Assembly (NCBI RefSeq): GCF_002043095.1
Contig: NZ_MVOC01000004.1
Coordinates: 21,286-85,285, forward strand
Direction of reading: 5' to 3'
Source: Mycobacterium sp. AT1
Lineage (GTDB): Bacteria; Actinomycetota; Actinomycetes; Mycobacteriales; Mycobacteriaceae
Length of the DNA stretch: 64,000 bases
Positions 25,691-35,128 of this stretch are shown here, in pieces; within the stretch, counting starts at the first letter, position 1, and each line of letters opens with the position of its first letter. Made by a program: the position numbers and the translations under genes. Under the pieces are notes generated by a model, which made no database searches, was not told the origin of the DNA, and saw only the letters and a program-made list of their open reading frames with translations.

Positions 25691-26406
25691 TGGAGCATCG
25701 CACTGATCACGAGGAACGGAGGCAATCCGAGTCGATGCGGCGCCTCGGCGCGAACCTCGTCAGAAGGGGCGGGTTCGTCAAAGCTGCGCAGTACGAAGCC
25801 GTGCTTCAACGCCGCCGTGACGTAGGTGGAGATGGTGCGGTGGTAGTTGCCTGCTCGGCGGACGCTGTGCGGGTGCGTCGACCGCCAGAGTCCTTCGGCG
25901 GAGTAGTCGCCGACTGCGCGGCGAATCCCGCCCGGCGTGGAGATCGTGTCCGTCGCGGGGGCCTCAAAGCATGGGTGCGGAACCGTGAACACCAGAAAGC
26001 CACCCGGGCGCAGCACTCGCCGAACTGATTTCAGCGCGGCATCGAGATCGGCGATGTTGTTCAGCGACAGCGCCGCAGTCACACCGTCGACGGAGTCATC
26101 CGGCACCGTCTGCAAGCTGGATCCGTCGTCAACGCGGTAGACCGCCCCGGTGGGGTTCGCGCGCTCGGCGGCCTCGGCGTGCACGATCAGTGCGCGGGTG
26201 GGGTCGACGCCCACCACGCGCGCTCCGAGGCCGGCCAGGCCTCGGCTGACAATGCCTTCCCCGCACCCGACGTCGAGAACGTTGAACCCAATGACGTTGT
26301 CTGGCAGATTATTTAGCAGAATGTCACGGGAAAACCGATGCATCGCCGATCCGCCACGGACGAGTTCGGCGTACCACTCGGCGATGCCGTCCCAGTTCTC
26401 CTCCAC
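25687..26406 (-). CDS. Class I SAM-dependent methyltransferase
   Basis: 239 aa. Rossmann methyltransferase motifs: FNVLDVGCGEGIVSRGLAGLG (motif I, about residue 42), VVGVDPT (acidic end of strand 2), LSLNNIADLDAAL (motif II/post-II) and VRRVLRPGGFLVFTVPHP (motif III). It belongs to the Methyltransf_11/UbiE group acting on small molecules. It is the first gene of a two-gene unit with the serine hydrolase (ATGA overlap). Substrate unknown. Confidence 0.85.
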   Translation of the reverse strand: MEENWDGIAEWYAELVRGGSAMHRFSRDILLNNLPDNVIGFNVLDVGCGEGIVSRGLAGLGARVVGVDPTRALIVHAEAAERANPTGAVYRVDDGSSLQTVPDDSVDGVTAALSLNNIADLDAALKSVRRVLRPGGFLVFTVPHPCFEAPATDTISTPGGIRRAVGDYSAEGLWRSTHPHSVRRAGNYHRTISTYVTAALKHGFVLRSFDEPAPSDEVRAEAPHRLGLPPFLVISAMLQ

Positions 26407-26481
26407 CGGTCGCCAATCTTATCCCCCTACGCAGGCGCTCGGGACATCTGTGCAGCACGGGGTGGCCGTACGATCGCCGTT

Positions 26482-27327
26482 GTGAATCTCTCGACGTTGG
26501 ATCTGGCGACGCGTCAGTTCTGGCGGGTCACAGGCCGCCGTGTCGACCTCGATGGCAGCCACGCGTGGCTGCAGGCACCCGTTGGCGCCAAGGGTGGTGC
26601 AGACAACTGGCTCCGGGCCGAGGCGGACCGATGCGGTGGCGCACTGACCGAGGACGATCCAGATGCCGGTGTGCTGCCCGATCTGGCCTGTCTGGCAGGG
26701 CCGGGATTCGACCCAGCGGCTGTGCACCCGATGATTCACGACTTCTACACGAGCACTTCGCGATGGCGCATGGAGGTGTGGAGCAGCTGGTCGCCCCTGT
26801 TCTGGCCGGGAGGCGAGTTGGTCTCACGGCTGTTCGGCAAGCGCGTACAACAGCTGGCGTTGCCGACGCGTCCCCTGGATGCCGCGCACGGCATGGACGG
26901 CCGAGTGTCGGTGATCACCGACCGCGAGGGCACACACGTTGCGGCCGGCTGGGTGCGGAATCTGCGCGCCAACGGAGACACCGTGTTCAGCGGACGTTAT
27001 TCGCGCAGAACACTTCCCGGTGCGGTAAGGCCTAGCGTCCACGTGACGTTCCCTCTGGAGGAGGGCAACGTTCAGGTGTTCTTGCAGCCTCAGCTGCGCC
27101 CTGACGGTGGCCTGCGACTCGAGTCCCCGCCAGGCCCGTGGGGTGCGAACGGGGCCTATGTTCTGGTTCGGCATCAGGGACGACACTTCGCCAGGCGTGT
27201 TCCATTGCATGAAACGTTCGACCTGTACGTCGACGACCAGCAGGTGTTGCGCACCGACCACCTGCTGCGGATGTGGAACCGGCCAGCGGTCCGGTTGCAC
27301 TACAAACTTGAGCGCCGCGGGACGTAA
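26482..27327 (+). CDS. Uncharacterised protein
   Basis: 281 aa from GTG 26482 (VNLSTLDLATRQFWRVTGRR). I recognise no family. It is rich in Trp and Arg, with no membrane helix or signal peptide; WRMEVWSSWSPLFWPGG and GRYSRRTLPGAVRPSVHVTFPLEEGNVQVF suggest a beta-rich fold, possibly ligand binding. It is divergent from the methyltransferase gene and its 3' end overlaps the next minus-strand gene by 28 bp, tail to tail. Confidence 0.65.
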   Translation: MNLSTLDLATRQFWRVTGRRVDLDGSHAWLQAPVGAKGGADNWLRAEADRCGGALTEDDPDAGVLPDLACLAGPGFDPAAVHPMIHDFYTSTSRWRMEVWSSWSPLFWPGGELVSRLFGKRVQQLALPTRPLDAAHGMDGRVSVITDREGTHVAAGWVRNLRANGDTVFSGRYSRRTLPGAVRPSVHVTFPLEEGNVQVFLQPQLRPDGGLRLESPPGPWGANGAYVLVRHQGRHFARRVPLHETFDLYVDDQQVLRTDHLLRMWNRPAVRLHYKLERRGT

Positions 27328-28007
27328 CCAGTACGCCCATCCCAGCTGCCATGCTCGGACAGCGGACGGAAACGGTAGGTCGCGAACTCATGATGAAAAT
27401 CGCGGCGGCGCCGTTCGGCCATCGCATCGGCGTGCCGGGCGGGCTCGGCGACATCGCTGTGACCGTGCACCATCTCCGTCATCGCCCGTATCGAGCGCCA
27501 GATCGAGAACGTGGACACCGACCGGGGTGGGCGCATTGCCGCCAACGCCAATGTCGTGTCCGGATGATCGCGTACCAGCCGCTCGACCGGCCTGCCCCAC
27601 GTCAGGAAGCGGGGCACCTCGAACAGTCGCATCCGCGCCAGGGTGACCGCGATGACCGGCTCCTGATCGTCCCAAGTGTCGGCCCTCTGAAGCAGGTCGG
27701 GTAACGCGGCCAGCTGCGACCATCGCCGCAGGAATGTCATTCGGACGTGCCAACCTGACGCGAAACGCTGGCCAGGGCCGGCGAGGAACTCGTCGACGGC
27801 GGCTTCGTCGTCCCAACGCGCGAACATCGCCAGTCGCCGCAACTGCAGCCGGTCAGTAGAGATGGCGGGCGCCCCGAGCCGCATCAGCGACAGACACTCG
27901 GCGTACCGCAGACCCCCCACGCGATCCGGCTGGGGTGCGCGGCGCAGGAGTGGCACCGTCGTGCTCACGGGCAGCTGGGCGAGGTGGAAGGTGAATACGT
28001 CGGTCAC
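27300..28007 (-). CDS. Spheroidene monooxygenase (CrtA)-like protein
   Basis: 235 aa. The C-terminal half, RMRLFEVPRFLTWGRPVERLVRDHP and RSVSTFSIWRSIRAMTEMVHGHSDV with a closing FHHEFATYRFRPL, follows the pattern of CrtA-like oxygenases, which in phototrophs introduce a keto group into carotenoids using haem. Many actinobacteria have CrtA-like proteins without a carotenoid context, as here: no other carotenoid gene is near. So the fold is plausible, the carotenoid function is not. Confidence 0.55.
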   Translation of the reverse strand: MTDVFTFHLAQLPVSTTVPLLRRAPQPDRVGGLRYAECLSLMRLGAPAISTDRLQLRRLAMFARWDDEAAVDEFLAGPGQRFASGWHVRMTFLRRWSQLAALPDLLQRADTWDDQEPVIAVTLARMRLFEVPRFLTWGRPVERLVRDHPDTTLALAAMRPPRSVSTFSIWRSIRAMTEMVHGHSDVAEPARHADAMAERRRRDFHHEFATYRFRPLSEHGSWDGRTGYVPRRSSL

Positions 28008-28055
28008 GTCATGAGTATTGGCCAGGCCGGGCTTGGCTCGCCGGTCACGTCGGTG

Positions 28056-29150
28056 TCAGCGCACGCTTTCCGCAAAAACGACCCGGTTGCCGCCCGTCGC
28101 CTTCGCGTCGTACATTGCCGCGTCGGCAGCCTCGATCACTTCGCGCAGGTCTGACCCCGATGGTCTGCACGTCGCGACGCCGATGCTCACGGTGACCGTG
28201 GGATCGCCGGTCGCGGACACCGCCGCGCGGATCCGCTCGGCAACCACCGCCGCTTGATCGGTGGCCATCCTGTCCACCATCAGGAATTCTTCGCCGCCCC
28301 ACCGCGCCACGATCGCGTCGTTGCGGACGCTCTCCCGAATGCTGCGCGCCGTCCGAATCAGCACCTCGTCGCCAACTGCGTGCCCGAGAGTGTCGTTCAC
28401 CGTCTTGAAGCCGTCGACGTCGATCAGCAGCGCACTCAAGTGCGGGTCGGTGCTGGCCGTGACGTTCAGTCGTTTCACCGCGACATCCAGTCCGCGGCGG
28501 TTGGTGAGGTCGGTGAGGGGGTCGGTCAGCGATTGCATCGAGCTGCCTTGCAGCAACCAAAATCCGAACTGCAGGGCGGGCAGGATGCAGACCGTGACGA
28601 GTAGCGCGATGACAGCCCGGGAAATGGCCAGTTGCAGGCCGTCGCCGGGTGTGGTGGAGGCCAACCAGATGGCGATGCCCACCACCGCGACTGTGCACCA
28701 AGCGATGTGGGCGACATGAAGCCGTGGGCCATGGAAGAAGACCACGTAGCCGCCGGCGCACAGAAGGATGGGGATTCCCGACATGGCCAGGTTGGGGTCA
28801 CCAAACAACAACGCCGACATCGTCATGATGACGTCCACGAACACGACCAGCGCCGCCGAGGCCCGTGCGGTCGGCCACGGCCGAAACGCCCAGCGGGCCG
28901 CCCAACCGAGGGAGCCAACCGCAACGACTGCCCAGCCGATCCGCACTATGGCGTCGTCAACCCCGGGCGGGGCGTAGACGTTGACTGCTGCCAGCGTGCC
29001 CATCGTCGCGCCTATGCCCGCGATCAGGTGGCGCAGCACCGGGAGCAGACCGCGGCTGCGCAGGAAGTCGATGCGCCATTCGTAGTCGTCTCGCTGCATC
29101 CACCACTGGAGTAGCAAGCCTCGGCTCGCGTCGGCGCTCGCCCGGGTCAT
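28056..29150 (-). CDS. Membrane-bound diguanylate cyclase (GGDEF)
   Basis: 364 aa from ATG 29150, with GGAGG upstream. Residues 35-200 hold about six hydrophobic helices (LIAGIGATMGTLAAVNVY, IGWAVVAVGSLGWAA and so on) forming a membrane sensor module. The GGDEF domain follows: DPLTDLTNRRGLDVAV, LIDVDGFKTVNDTLGHAVGDEVL, then the active site RWGGEEFLM. GGEEF is catalytically competent. The RxxD inhibition site expected five residues earlier is missing (VRNDAIVA), so product feedback through that site is unlikely. It makes cyclic di-GMP from GTP at the inner face of the membrane. Confidence 0.88.
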   Translation of the reverse strand: MTRASADASRGLLLQWWMQRDDYEWRIDFLRSRGLLPVLRHLIAGIGATMGTLAAVNVYAPPGVDDAIVRIGWAVVAVGSLGWAARWAFRPWPTARASAALVVFVDVIMTMSALLFGDPNLAMSGIPILLCAGGYVVFFHGPRLHVAHIAWCTVAVVGIAIWLASTTPGDGLQLAISRAVIALLVTVCILPALQFGFWLLQGSSMQSLTDPLTDLTNRRGLDVAVKRLNVTASTDPHLSALLIDVDGFKTVNDTLGHAVGDEVLIRTARSIRESVRNDAIVARWGGEEFLMVDRMATDQAAVVAERIRAAVSATGDPTVTVSIGVATCRPSGSDLREVIEAADAAMYDAKATGGNRVVFAESVR

Positions 29151-29437
29151 TGTGGAACCTCCGAGCGAACTCCCCCCGGAGACGATTCGCGAATCGTGCT
29201 GTCCCCGTACTTCGACATCTGCATGCGCCCCCGCCGTACGTACTCCCACCCTGCTCCGAGGGCCCCACTGGCGTCGACGACGCGTCTCCGGGTCCTCTGG
29301 CGCCGGCCCTCCCCATGCTCATTGGCAGTATCGGGCAAACGGGCACGGTGGTGGCGGCATTCGCGACATTGCCGGCGGCGGTCGCCGGTGCATCCAGCGG
29401 CAACGTGGGAGGCCGCGCTGGCGCGTACTTTGACGCC

Positions 29438-29800
29438 ATGACGACGAACCCGGACGAGCTGAATGGGCCCGCCCAGTGGTGGGACGAAACCGGTGAATGC
29501 GAACTGCGGCAGATCCTGCATTGGCGCTGGGACCCGATCGGCATAGCGAACGTATTCCCCTATGCCGCTGACGAATACGACAGCTATGCACCGATTCTCG
29601 TCGACGCCCTCAGGGCACGAGCGTCGGCCGACGACATCGCTCACCTGCTCGCCACCATCGAAGACGACCGCATATTTGGGAGGACCCCTGCTTCCGCTGA
29701 CGAGCTCGCCGACCGCCTGCGCGAGCTGGGCGAGTCCATCGTCGGCTGGTACGAAGCCTCGCAACGGCGGTGGGCCGAATTCGGGCCTCTTCCTCGGTAG
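29438..29800 (+). CDS. Uncharacterised 120-aa protein
   Basis: From ATG 29438. No family recognised. Acidic and helical: LRQILHWRWDPIGIANVFPYAADEYDSYAPILVDALRARA and IAHLLATIEDDRIFG, ending in a helix with Trp. Proteins with WDPIG and DEYDxYAP appear as small cytosolic orphans in many bacteria, where they sometimes sit with toxin-immunity genes; nothing in its neighbourhood supports that here. It is divergent from the diguanylate cyclase gene. Confidence 0.6.
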   Translation: MTTNPDELNGPAQWWDETGECELRQILHWRWDPIGIANVFPYAADEYDSYAPILVDALRARASADDIAHLLATIEDDRIFGRTPASADELADRLRELGESIVGWYEASQRRWAEFGPLPR

Positions 29801-29954
29801 CCGCCAGGTGGTGGTGTCTCACGAGGTGGTTCGCCCCGGTGACGCGCGCGCGCCCGACACGCGGTCGACACCGGACGCGAGTGGGTGAGCACCGGGCAGT
29901 TCAGCGTGGCGGTGATTCGCAAGGGGCGGGCTTCTGACGGTGGGGGTGGGCCGC

Positions 29955-30605
29955 CTACGCCGTCGCGCTCTCGAGCGGTCGACGGCCGGATGACGACGCG
30001 AAGCCCAACCAGGTGTGCCGGTTGCCGGCCCAGCACCATCCAATCTTCGGCGCGTTCCGATGGGCGATACCGTCACGGCCCGTGCCGTTACTGATCCAGA
30101 TTGCCGGAGTGCGGGTGTCGAGCGCTCCTCCGGGCTTGCGCTTGCGCGAGCCAATCGTCATGAAGCAGTGGTTGCGTTGCAGTGCGGCGGGCTGCTGAAG
30201 CAGCCAGGTCAGTCCTTCCGTCAGGGTCAATGGCGTTCGGCCAACGGCAGTCAGATCGAGATTCACCTCGTTGGGGCTCCAGTTCGCATAATGGTCGCCG
30301 CGATCAACGTCCTCCAGTAGGTAGACCGCCGATTCCGGCAGTGCGACAACGGGTTCGAATTCGTCGACGTCACTCATGTCGCTGACGACGAAACCTGGTT
30401 TGTCCGAATGGCGGACCAAGGGAGCGAGGTGTGACGCGGACACGAGCCTCGGGTGGACGACCAGCAGCCCCGACTGCCCGGCCGCCCCCGTGGCCATGGC
30501 ACGCAATCGGGAAGCGGATACGCCGGCATGCCGGTGGACGTCGAGTCCGATGAGCCGGTCTGCTTGGTCGATCAGGCTGAGCGAGGGCGGGGCGACGGTG
30601 ACCAT
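29955..30605 (-). CDS. DUF5701 family protein
   Basis: 216 aa. The actinobacterial DUF5701 signature is strong at the C-terminus: RNHCFMTIGSRKRKPGG, RTPAIWISNGTGRDG and GWCWAGNRHTWLGFASS. The family has no known function; it is cytosolic and single-domain. It is 48 bp downstream of the stop of the next minus-strand gene (dioxygenase), and may be read from the same transcript. Confidence 0.75.
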   Translation of the reverse strand: MVTVAPPSLSLIDQADRLIGLDVHRHAGVSASRLRAMATGAAGQSGLLVVHPRLVSASHLAPLVRHSDKPGFVVSDMSDVDEFEPVVALPESAVYLLEDVDRGDHYANWSPNEVNLDLTAVGRTPLTLTEGLTWLLQQPAALQRNHCFMTIGSRKRKPGGALDTRTPAIWISNGTGRDGIAHRNAPKIGWCWAGNRHTWLGFASSSGRRPLESATA

Positions 30606-30653
30606 GGGGACGCAACGAGCCCGGCGTCGGCAGAGTTCCTGATGGAATTCAAG

Positions 30654-31712
30654 TCACCGGTGCTCGAGCGAGGTAGCCGCCAGTACCCGGGCGGCTTCGC
30701 GGACGGCCGCCACGTTGGACTTACCCTGCCGCGAGCCGGCCAGCTTCGCCGCGATGTGGTCACCCACGGTCACCGGCTCATAGGCCAGCCCGGCGTCCGC
30801 GTCGAGATAGCCAGGGGCCGTCGAGATCACCGCGTCGACGTTGCCGTCATGAAAGAAGGCAGCAGAACGCCGCCGCTTGATGGTGCCGTCGATGATGGGT
30901 GGCTTCACCCGGTGCAGAGTCGACATCCAATGGTCATTGGTGATGTGGGCCGTGAGATCACCGAGGTTGACCAGCAGCGCGCCGTCGATGGGCGAGACGT
31001 CGTGCCAGTGCTGATCGGTGCCCAGCACCTGCAAACCGGCCACCTGATCGGCCCACAACACCGTCACGAGGCCGAAGTCGGTGTGTTCTCCCATGCCGGT
31101 GAGCTCGCCGTCGAGCGTGATGGTGCCTTCCGGAAGCGCGTAGTTGTTCATCCGGAGCACGTCGACGGAATGGTCGGTGAGATGCTCGAAGTGGTCGGCG
31201 GCCAGCCCCAGTGCGGCGCAGAAGATCTCGGTCAACGTCCGTGCTACCCGGCCTGCTTCGGCGAAGTAGCCGAGCACGGCCCGCTCGAAGGTCGGCACCT
31301 CGGCGGGCCAGACGTTGATGCCGTAGTCGGCTTCGTCGAGATTGAGGCCGGTGAACGAGCGTGCCTCCACGCCGATGTTGAACGCCTCGAAGAAGTCGTT
31401 CATCCGGGTTGCCGACTCGACTCCGAGTGACAAGCTCAGTGACTCGCTCTTGGGTGGGCTGTATCCGCGGTTGGCGCCGTGCACCCGGTAGCCGTTCTTG
31501 ACCTCGGTAGCCAGCCCGAAGAAGCCGTCCATGCTGGACGCCAGCCCGTCCAGGATCGGTTGCGGTACTCCGTGCCCGAGGATCTGCATGAAACCGACTC
31601 TGCTGCAGGCGTCGTCGACGGCGGCGGCGACCGCGCGCCTGTCCGCTGCCGAACCTGCGGTGACCCACGGCGTGATGTCGATTGCCGGTACTTCGAATGT
31701 CGGGGTGCTCAT
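30654..31712 (-). CDS. Fe(II)/2-oxoglutarate dioxygenase, isopenicillin N synthase family (1)
   Basis: 352 aa from ATG 31712 (MSTPTFEVPAIDITPW). N-terminal DIOX_N region with VGFMQILGHGVPQPIL, then the double-stranded beta helix: iron ligands His and Asp in MGEHTDFGLVTVLW (about 220), His in STLHRVKPP, and the 2-oxoglutarate-binding Arg in RRRSAAFFHDGN. All catalytic residues are present. Such enzymes hydroxylate or dealkylate small molecules. It is the last gene of a four-gene operon after permease, second dioxygenase and deaminase, with 4 bp separating it from the deaminase. Confidence 0.87.
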   Translation of the reverse strand: MSTPTFEVPAIDITPWVTAGSAADRRAVAAAVDDACSRVGFMQILGHGVPQPILDGLASSMDGFFGLATEVKNGYRVHGANRGYSPPKSESLSLSLGVESATRMNDFFEAFNIGVEARSFTGLNLDEADYGINVWPAEVPTFERAVLGYFAEAGRVARTLTEIFCAALGLAADHFEHLTDHSVDVLRMNNYALPEGTITLDGELTGMGEHTDFGLVTVLWADQVAGLQVLGTDQHWHDVSPIDGALLVNLGDLTAHITNDHWMSTLHRVKPPIIDGTIKRRRSAAFFHDGNVDAVISTAPGYLDADAGLAYEPVTVGDHIAAKLAGSRQGKSNVAAVREAARVLAATSLEHR

Positions 31713-31716
31713 CGGG

Positions 31717-32754
31717 TTACTTCCGTTCGTCGTCGTGCACAGCAGCGCCCGGAGTCCAGGATGCCAGGCGGGCGCGCAATGCCGCCTTTTCTGCGTCATC
31801 GAGCCAGCAGGAGTCGATTGCGTTGGTGGTGAAGGCAACCAACTGCGCCACGTCGTAGCCCAGTGCGTTACCCACCGCGTAGTAGTCATTGGACGGGTCC
31901 GTGCCGAACATGGGTGGGTCGTCGGAATCGATGCACACCCGAAGCCCAGCGTCGACCATCTGCTGAATTCGCCGGTGGCTGCCGTCTCCGGAACCGCTGT
32001 AGCGTCCGATGTCCGAGCTCACCGGCGTGCAGGTGAACGGGATCCGTTCCTCGACGCAGCGGCGAGTGATCCGCTCGTCGGTCACCACGTGGTAGCCGTG
32101 ATCAATTCGGGTGCACTGCAAGTCGTCGAGGATCACTTCGATGTGCACGGGCGGTCCGCTCTCCGAGTGCGCGGTGCGGTGCAGCCCGGCACGCTTCGCC
32201 AAGGCGAAGGCCGGCGCGAACGGTGCCGGCGGACCCAGCGTCTCCTGATAGTCCAGTCCAATGCCGATGACCTCGTCGACGCGGTGCTCGACGACCTCCT
32301 CGACCAGCGAGACCGCCTCGGCCACACTGTGTTCCCGGTTGATCGCGACGATGATGCGGCTGTCGATGCCGGTATCGGTGCGGGCGTCCCGCATGCCGTC
32401 GACGATGCCCGCCAGCGCAGTGGGGTACGGCAGCGGGCTGGGTTGAGGCGTCACGAATATCTCTCGGTACCAGACGTTGTGGTGGGCGCCGAAGTCGGTG
32501 AGCGACTCATAGGTGATGCGACGGTAGTCATCACGGGTGTGCAGGCTTGCACCGATCAGATCGTAGATCGACAGGAACTCGCCGAGATCGGCATACGCCG
32601 CGCTGTCATACACCGTTGCCGCGCTCGGATCGCCGGGGATCCGGACGCCGGCGCGGCCTGCGAGTTCGACGACCGTGGCCGCCGGTACGGCTCCGAGCAG
32701 GTGGCAGTGCAGGCTGACCTTCGGAATCGACTGTGCAACAGCATGAGTGATCAC
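31717..32754 (-). CDS. Adenosine deaminase-family deaminase
   Basis: 345-aa amidohydrolase. Metal ligands: VSLHCHLLGA (His-x-His, residues about 16-18), RTAHSESGPP (His and Glu near 205, replacing the usual HAGE), and VCIDSDDPPMFGTD (Asp pair, about 290, replacing STDDP). These substitutions mark it as a divergent ADA-like enzyme that deaminates an adenine, adenosine or other aminopurine/aminopyrimidine. It sits between two dioxygenase genes with a 4-bp overlap on one side and a 4-bp gap on the other, so the three proteins act in one pathway. Confidence 0.86.
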   Translation of the reverse strand: MITHAVAQSIPKVSLHCHLLGAVPAATVVELAGRAGVRIPGDPSAATVYDSAAYADLGEFLSIYDLIGASLHTRDDYRRITYESLTDFGAHHNVWYREIFVTPQPSPLPYPTALAGIVDGMRDARTDTGIDSRIIVAINREHSVAEAVSLVEEVVEHRVDEVIGIGLDYQETLGPPAPFAPAFALAKRAGLHRTAHSESGPPVHIEVILDDLQCTRIDHGYHVVTDERITRRCVEERIPFTCTPVSSDIGRYSGSGDGSHRRIQQMVDAGLRVCIDSDDPPMFGTDPSNDYYAVGNALGYDVAQLVAFTTNAIDSCWLDDAEKAALRARLASWTPGAAVHDDERK

Positions 32755-33716
32755 GGTACCGCGATTGCTTCGTATCGTGACCGCAGGTACTCCTCGGCTG
32801 TCACCGGGAGATAGTCATGGTCCCGGCCCAGTGGCGGCGGAAACGACTCGATGACCTGGTCGAGGTTGGCCTCGTAGAAGAAGATCAACGAAATCAGTTC
32901 TTCGTCCGGCGCCTCTGAGCTAGGGGGCAGCACCCGGTGCATCGTCGAGGTCCACCGGTCGCCGGTCCAGCGGGCCATCAGATCGCCGATGTTGATGGTG
33001 TACGCGTCCGGGATCACCGGGGCATCGATCCACTCGCCGTCTCGGGTGCATACCTGCAAGCCGCCGTAACCGGCCTCCCGGTCCAGAATGGTGATGGTGC
33101 CGAAGTCGGTGTGTGGGGCGATCCGGTACTGCCCCTCGAGGACGGGGCCGGTCCGATTCAAGGCGGGGTACCGGTTGATGTTGAACGAATGGGGGGAGGC
33201 CGCGCAACGGTCGACGAACCAGTCGGCAGGCAGGCCCGCTGCCGTCGACAGCAGCTCCAGCAGGTCGGCGGCCAGCGCCCGCATGGCCCGCGCGTAGGCC
33301 TCGCACAGTTGTTGCAAGGCAGGCACTTCCGCAGGCCACACATTGGGCGTGAACCACTCGGCGTCCACCTCGGCGTCCCCGCTGGAGTCTTCGTGACCCG
33401 AGACGAACGTTTCCTTGAGGTCCGGCGGGAGCTCGACGTCCAGGAGGTAGCCGTTGGCCTCCTTGCCTGGAGGTATCCAGCCGCGCCCGCCGACGGCGGT
33501 GGCATAGGGCTCCTTGGTCGTGGTGGGCTGGCCGAAGAACAGCCTGGCTGCGGCGCGAATCTCAGCGCGCAGATCGGCCGGGATGCCATGCCCCGTGATC
33601 ATCAGGAAGCCGCTCTCGATCAGCGCGCGATCCACCGTCGCGGCTAGTGCGGCCCGGTCGGCGGCAGAGCCGTTGCGCCACAGGGAAAGATCGACCAGCG
33701 GGATCGCGGCAGTCAT
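32751..33716 (-). CDS. Fe(II)/2-oxoglutarate dioxygenase-like, isopenicillin N synthase family (2)
   Basis: 321 aa. SGFLMITGHGIPADL lies in the N-terminal part; iron ligands are in IAPHTDFGTITILDRE (His, Asp, about 203) and STMHRVLPPS (His). The Arg that pairs with 2-oxoglutarate (R-x-S) is not there: the stretch reads DEELISLIFFYEAN, with CTG (Leu) where CGG would give Arg. So cosubstrate use may differ from its neighbour at 30654-31712, with which it shares the overall fold. The start overlaps the permease stop by 4 bp, the stop overlaps the deaminase start by 4 bp. Confidence 0.83.
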   Translation of the reverse strand: MTAAIPLVDLSLWRNGSAADRAALAATVDRALIESGFLMITGHGIPADLRAEIRAAARLFFGQPTTTKEPYATAVGGRGWIPPGKEANGYLLDVELPPDLKETFVSGHEDSSGDAEVDAEWFTPNVWPAEVPALQQLCEAYARAMRALAADLLELLSTAAGLPADWFVDRCAASPHSFNINRYPALNRTGPVLEGQYRIAPHTDFGTITILDREAGYGGLQVCTRDGEWIDAPVIPDAYTINIGDLMARWTGDRWTSTMHRVLPPSSEAPDEELISLIFFYEANLDQVIESFPPPLGRDHDYLPVTAEEYLRSRYEAIAVP

Positions 33717-35104
33717 GCAGAAGCTCCTTTGGTGAGACGTAACAGGATCGGGTAGGCGAGCGCGCCGACCAGGAACCCGGCGACGATGCTCAAATCAGCA
33801 CCGCCGAGTGCCGCGGCGACCGGCCCGACGAAGACCGTGGTGCTGATGCACAGTGCCGCTGCCACCATGCCGAGCAGCTGTGCACCGACGCCTGCGGTCG
33901 AAAAGCTTTGCAACACAGCTTCTGACGCGCGCGGGTAGCGGGCACGACGCAGAACCAGGTCGACCATGAACACCCCGGCCCATGGCGCGAACCAGATGAT
34001 CATGAACAGCAGGAAGTTGCTGACGAATTGGTAGAAGCCGCCCGACAGGACCACCGCGGCGCCGACCACGCCGCACAGCACCCCGTCGACCAGCACGGCT
34101 TGCCAGCGTGAGATGCGGACACCGAGGGCTTGCAGCGTCACACCCGAGGAGTACAGGTCGACGCCGTTGAGCGACACCATCTGGACGATCACCAACACCA
34201 GATAGATCACCACCAGCCAGGCGGGGAACACCGTCGACAGCCCGGCCACCGGGTCGGATGCGTCCGGCATGGCGATGGCGATCGCCGCCCCCAGCGCCAT
34301 CAGCAGGGTCTGCGGCACGCCGGCCCCGACTGTCACGGCGGCCACGATGCGCAGGCGGCTGGTGGTCGCGGGGAGATAGCGCGAATAGTCGGCAGCGGTC
34401 GAGGCCCACCCGAGCCCGGAACCGCTGGCGGCCAACGCGACTCCGCCGAGGAACAGTGCCCACGAGGCAGGTGCGGTGTCGGTGAGCTGGAGGTCGTCGG
34501 TCACCAGCCACGCCATCGCGAGGAAGATCGCGGCGAACGGAATCACCAGGAGGCGAAGAACCTTCGTGATCGCTGCGTGCCCAAGCAGCGGCAACACCGC
34601 CTGCACCACCGACAGCGCGACGACGATCAGCACCTGGCCGCCGGTGGAGACCTGCACCCCCGCCATGTCCAGCAGTGCGCCCGTGGCCAGCACCATCACC
34701 ACCAAGTCCAGGACTTCGTAGCCGAGCATCATGATCCAGTTGAAGAACGCGACCGGCCGTACGCCGGCGCGGCCGAAGATCATCTGCGAGACACCGAAGG
34801 TCGTCGTCCCCGCCGCAGGACCGGCGATCGAGACCACCCCGGCGATCACCCACGTCAGGTTTCCGAGCACGATCGCCGTCAGCGCCTGCCACCAGTTCAG
34901 GCCCATCGCCACCAGGAGCGTGCCGTAGACCACGGTCAGGACGTTCATCACCAGGCCGGACCACATGGCACCGAGGTGCCAGGGGCGACCGTGCCGCTCG
35001 GCCTCCGGGATGTACTCGATCCCGCGTTGCTCGATGCCGAGGCCAGGAGAGCGATCGCTGTGACCTATCTGCTCTTCGGGGGGATCCTGCTCTATCGTGG
35101 TCAC
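33713..35104 (-). CDS. NCS1-family nucleobase/allantoin/cation permease
   Basis: 463 aa from GTG 35104 (MTTIEQDPPEEQ) with AGGA eight bases upstream; a TTG 42 bp earlier falls inside the operator and is less likely. Twelve hydrophobic segments. EYIPEAERHGRPWHLGAMWSG is the NCS1 entry motif, and GVSQMIFGRAGVRPVAFFNWIMMLGYEVLDLVVM and LGWASTAADYSRYLP are typical of the cytosine/purine/hydantoin transporters. It leads the dioxygenase-deaminase operon, so it most likely brings in the nucleobase or heterocycle that they degrade. It is controlled from the divergent XRE-cupin operator. Confidence 0.87.
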   Translation of the reverse strand: MTTIEQDPPEEQIGHSDRSPGLGIEQRGIEYIPEAERHGRPWHLGAMWSGLVMNVLTVVYGTLLVAMGLNWWQALTAIVLGNLTWVIAGVVSIAGPAAGTTTFGVSQMIFGRAGVRPVAFFNWIMMLGYEVLDLVVMVLATGALLDMAGVQVSTGGQVLIVVALSVVQAVLPLLGHAAITKVLRLLVIPFAAIFLAMAWLVTDDLQLTDTAPASWALFLGGVALAASGSGLGWASTAADYSRYLPATTSRLRIVAAVTVGAGVPQTLLMALGAAIAIAMPDASDPVAGLSTVFPAWLVVIYLVLVIVQMVSLNGVDLYSSGVTLQALGVRISRWQAVLVDGVLCGVVGAAVVLSGGFYQFVSNFLLFMIIWFAPWAGVFMVDLVLRRARYPRASEAVLQSFSTAGVGAQLLGMVAAALCISTTVFVGPVAAALGGADLSIVAGFLVGALAYPILLRLTKGASA

Positions 35105-35128
35105 TGGTTGTCCTGTCGGTCGTACGGC

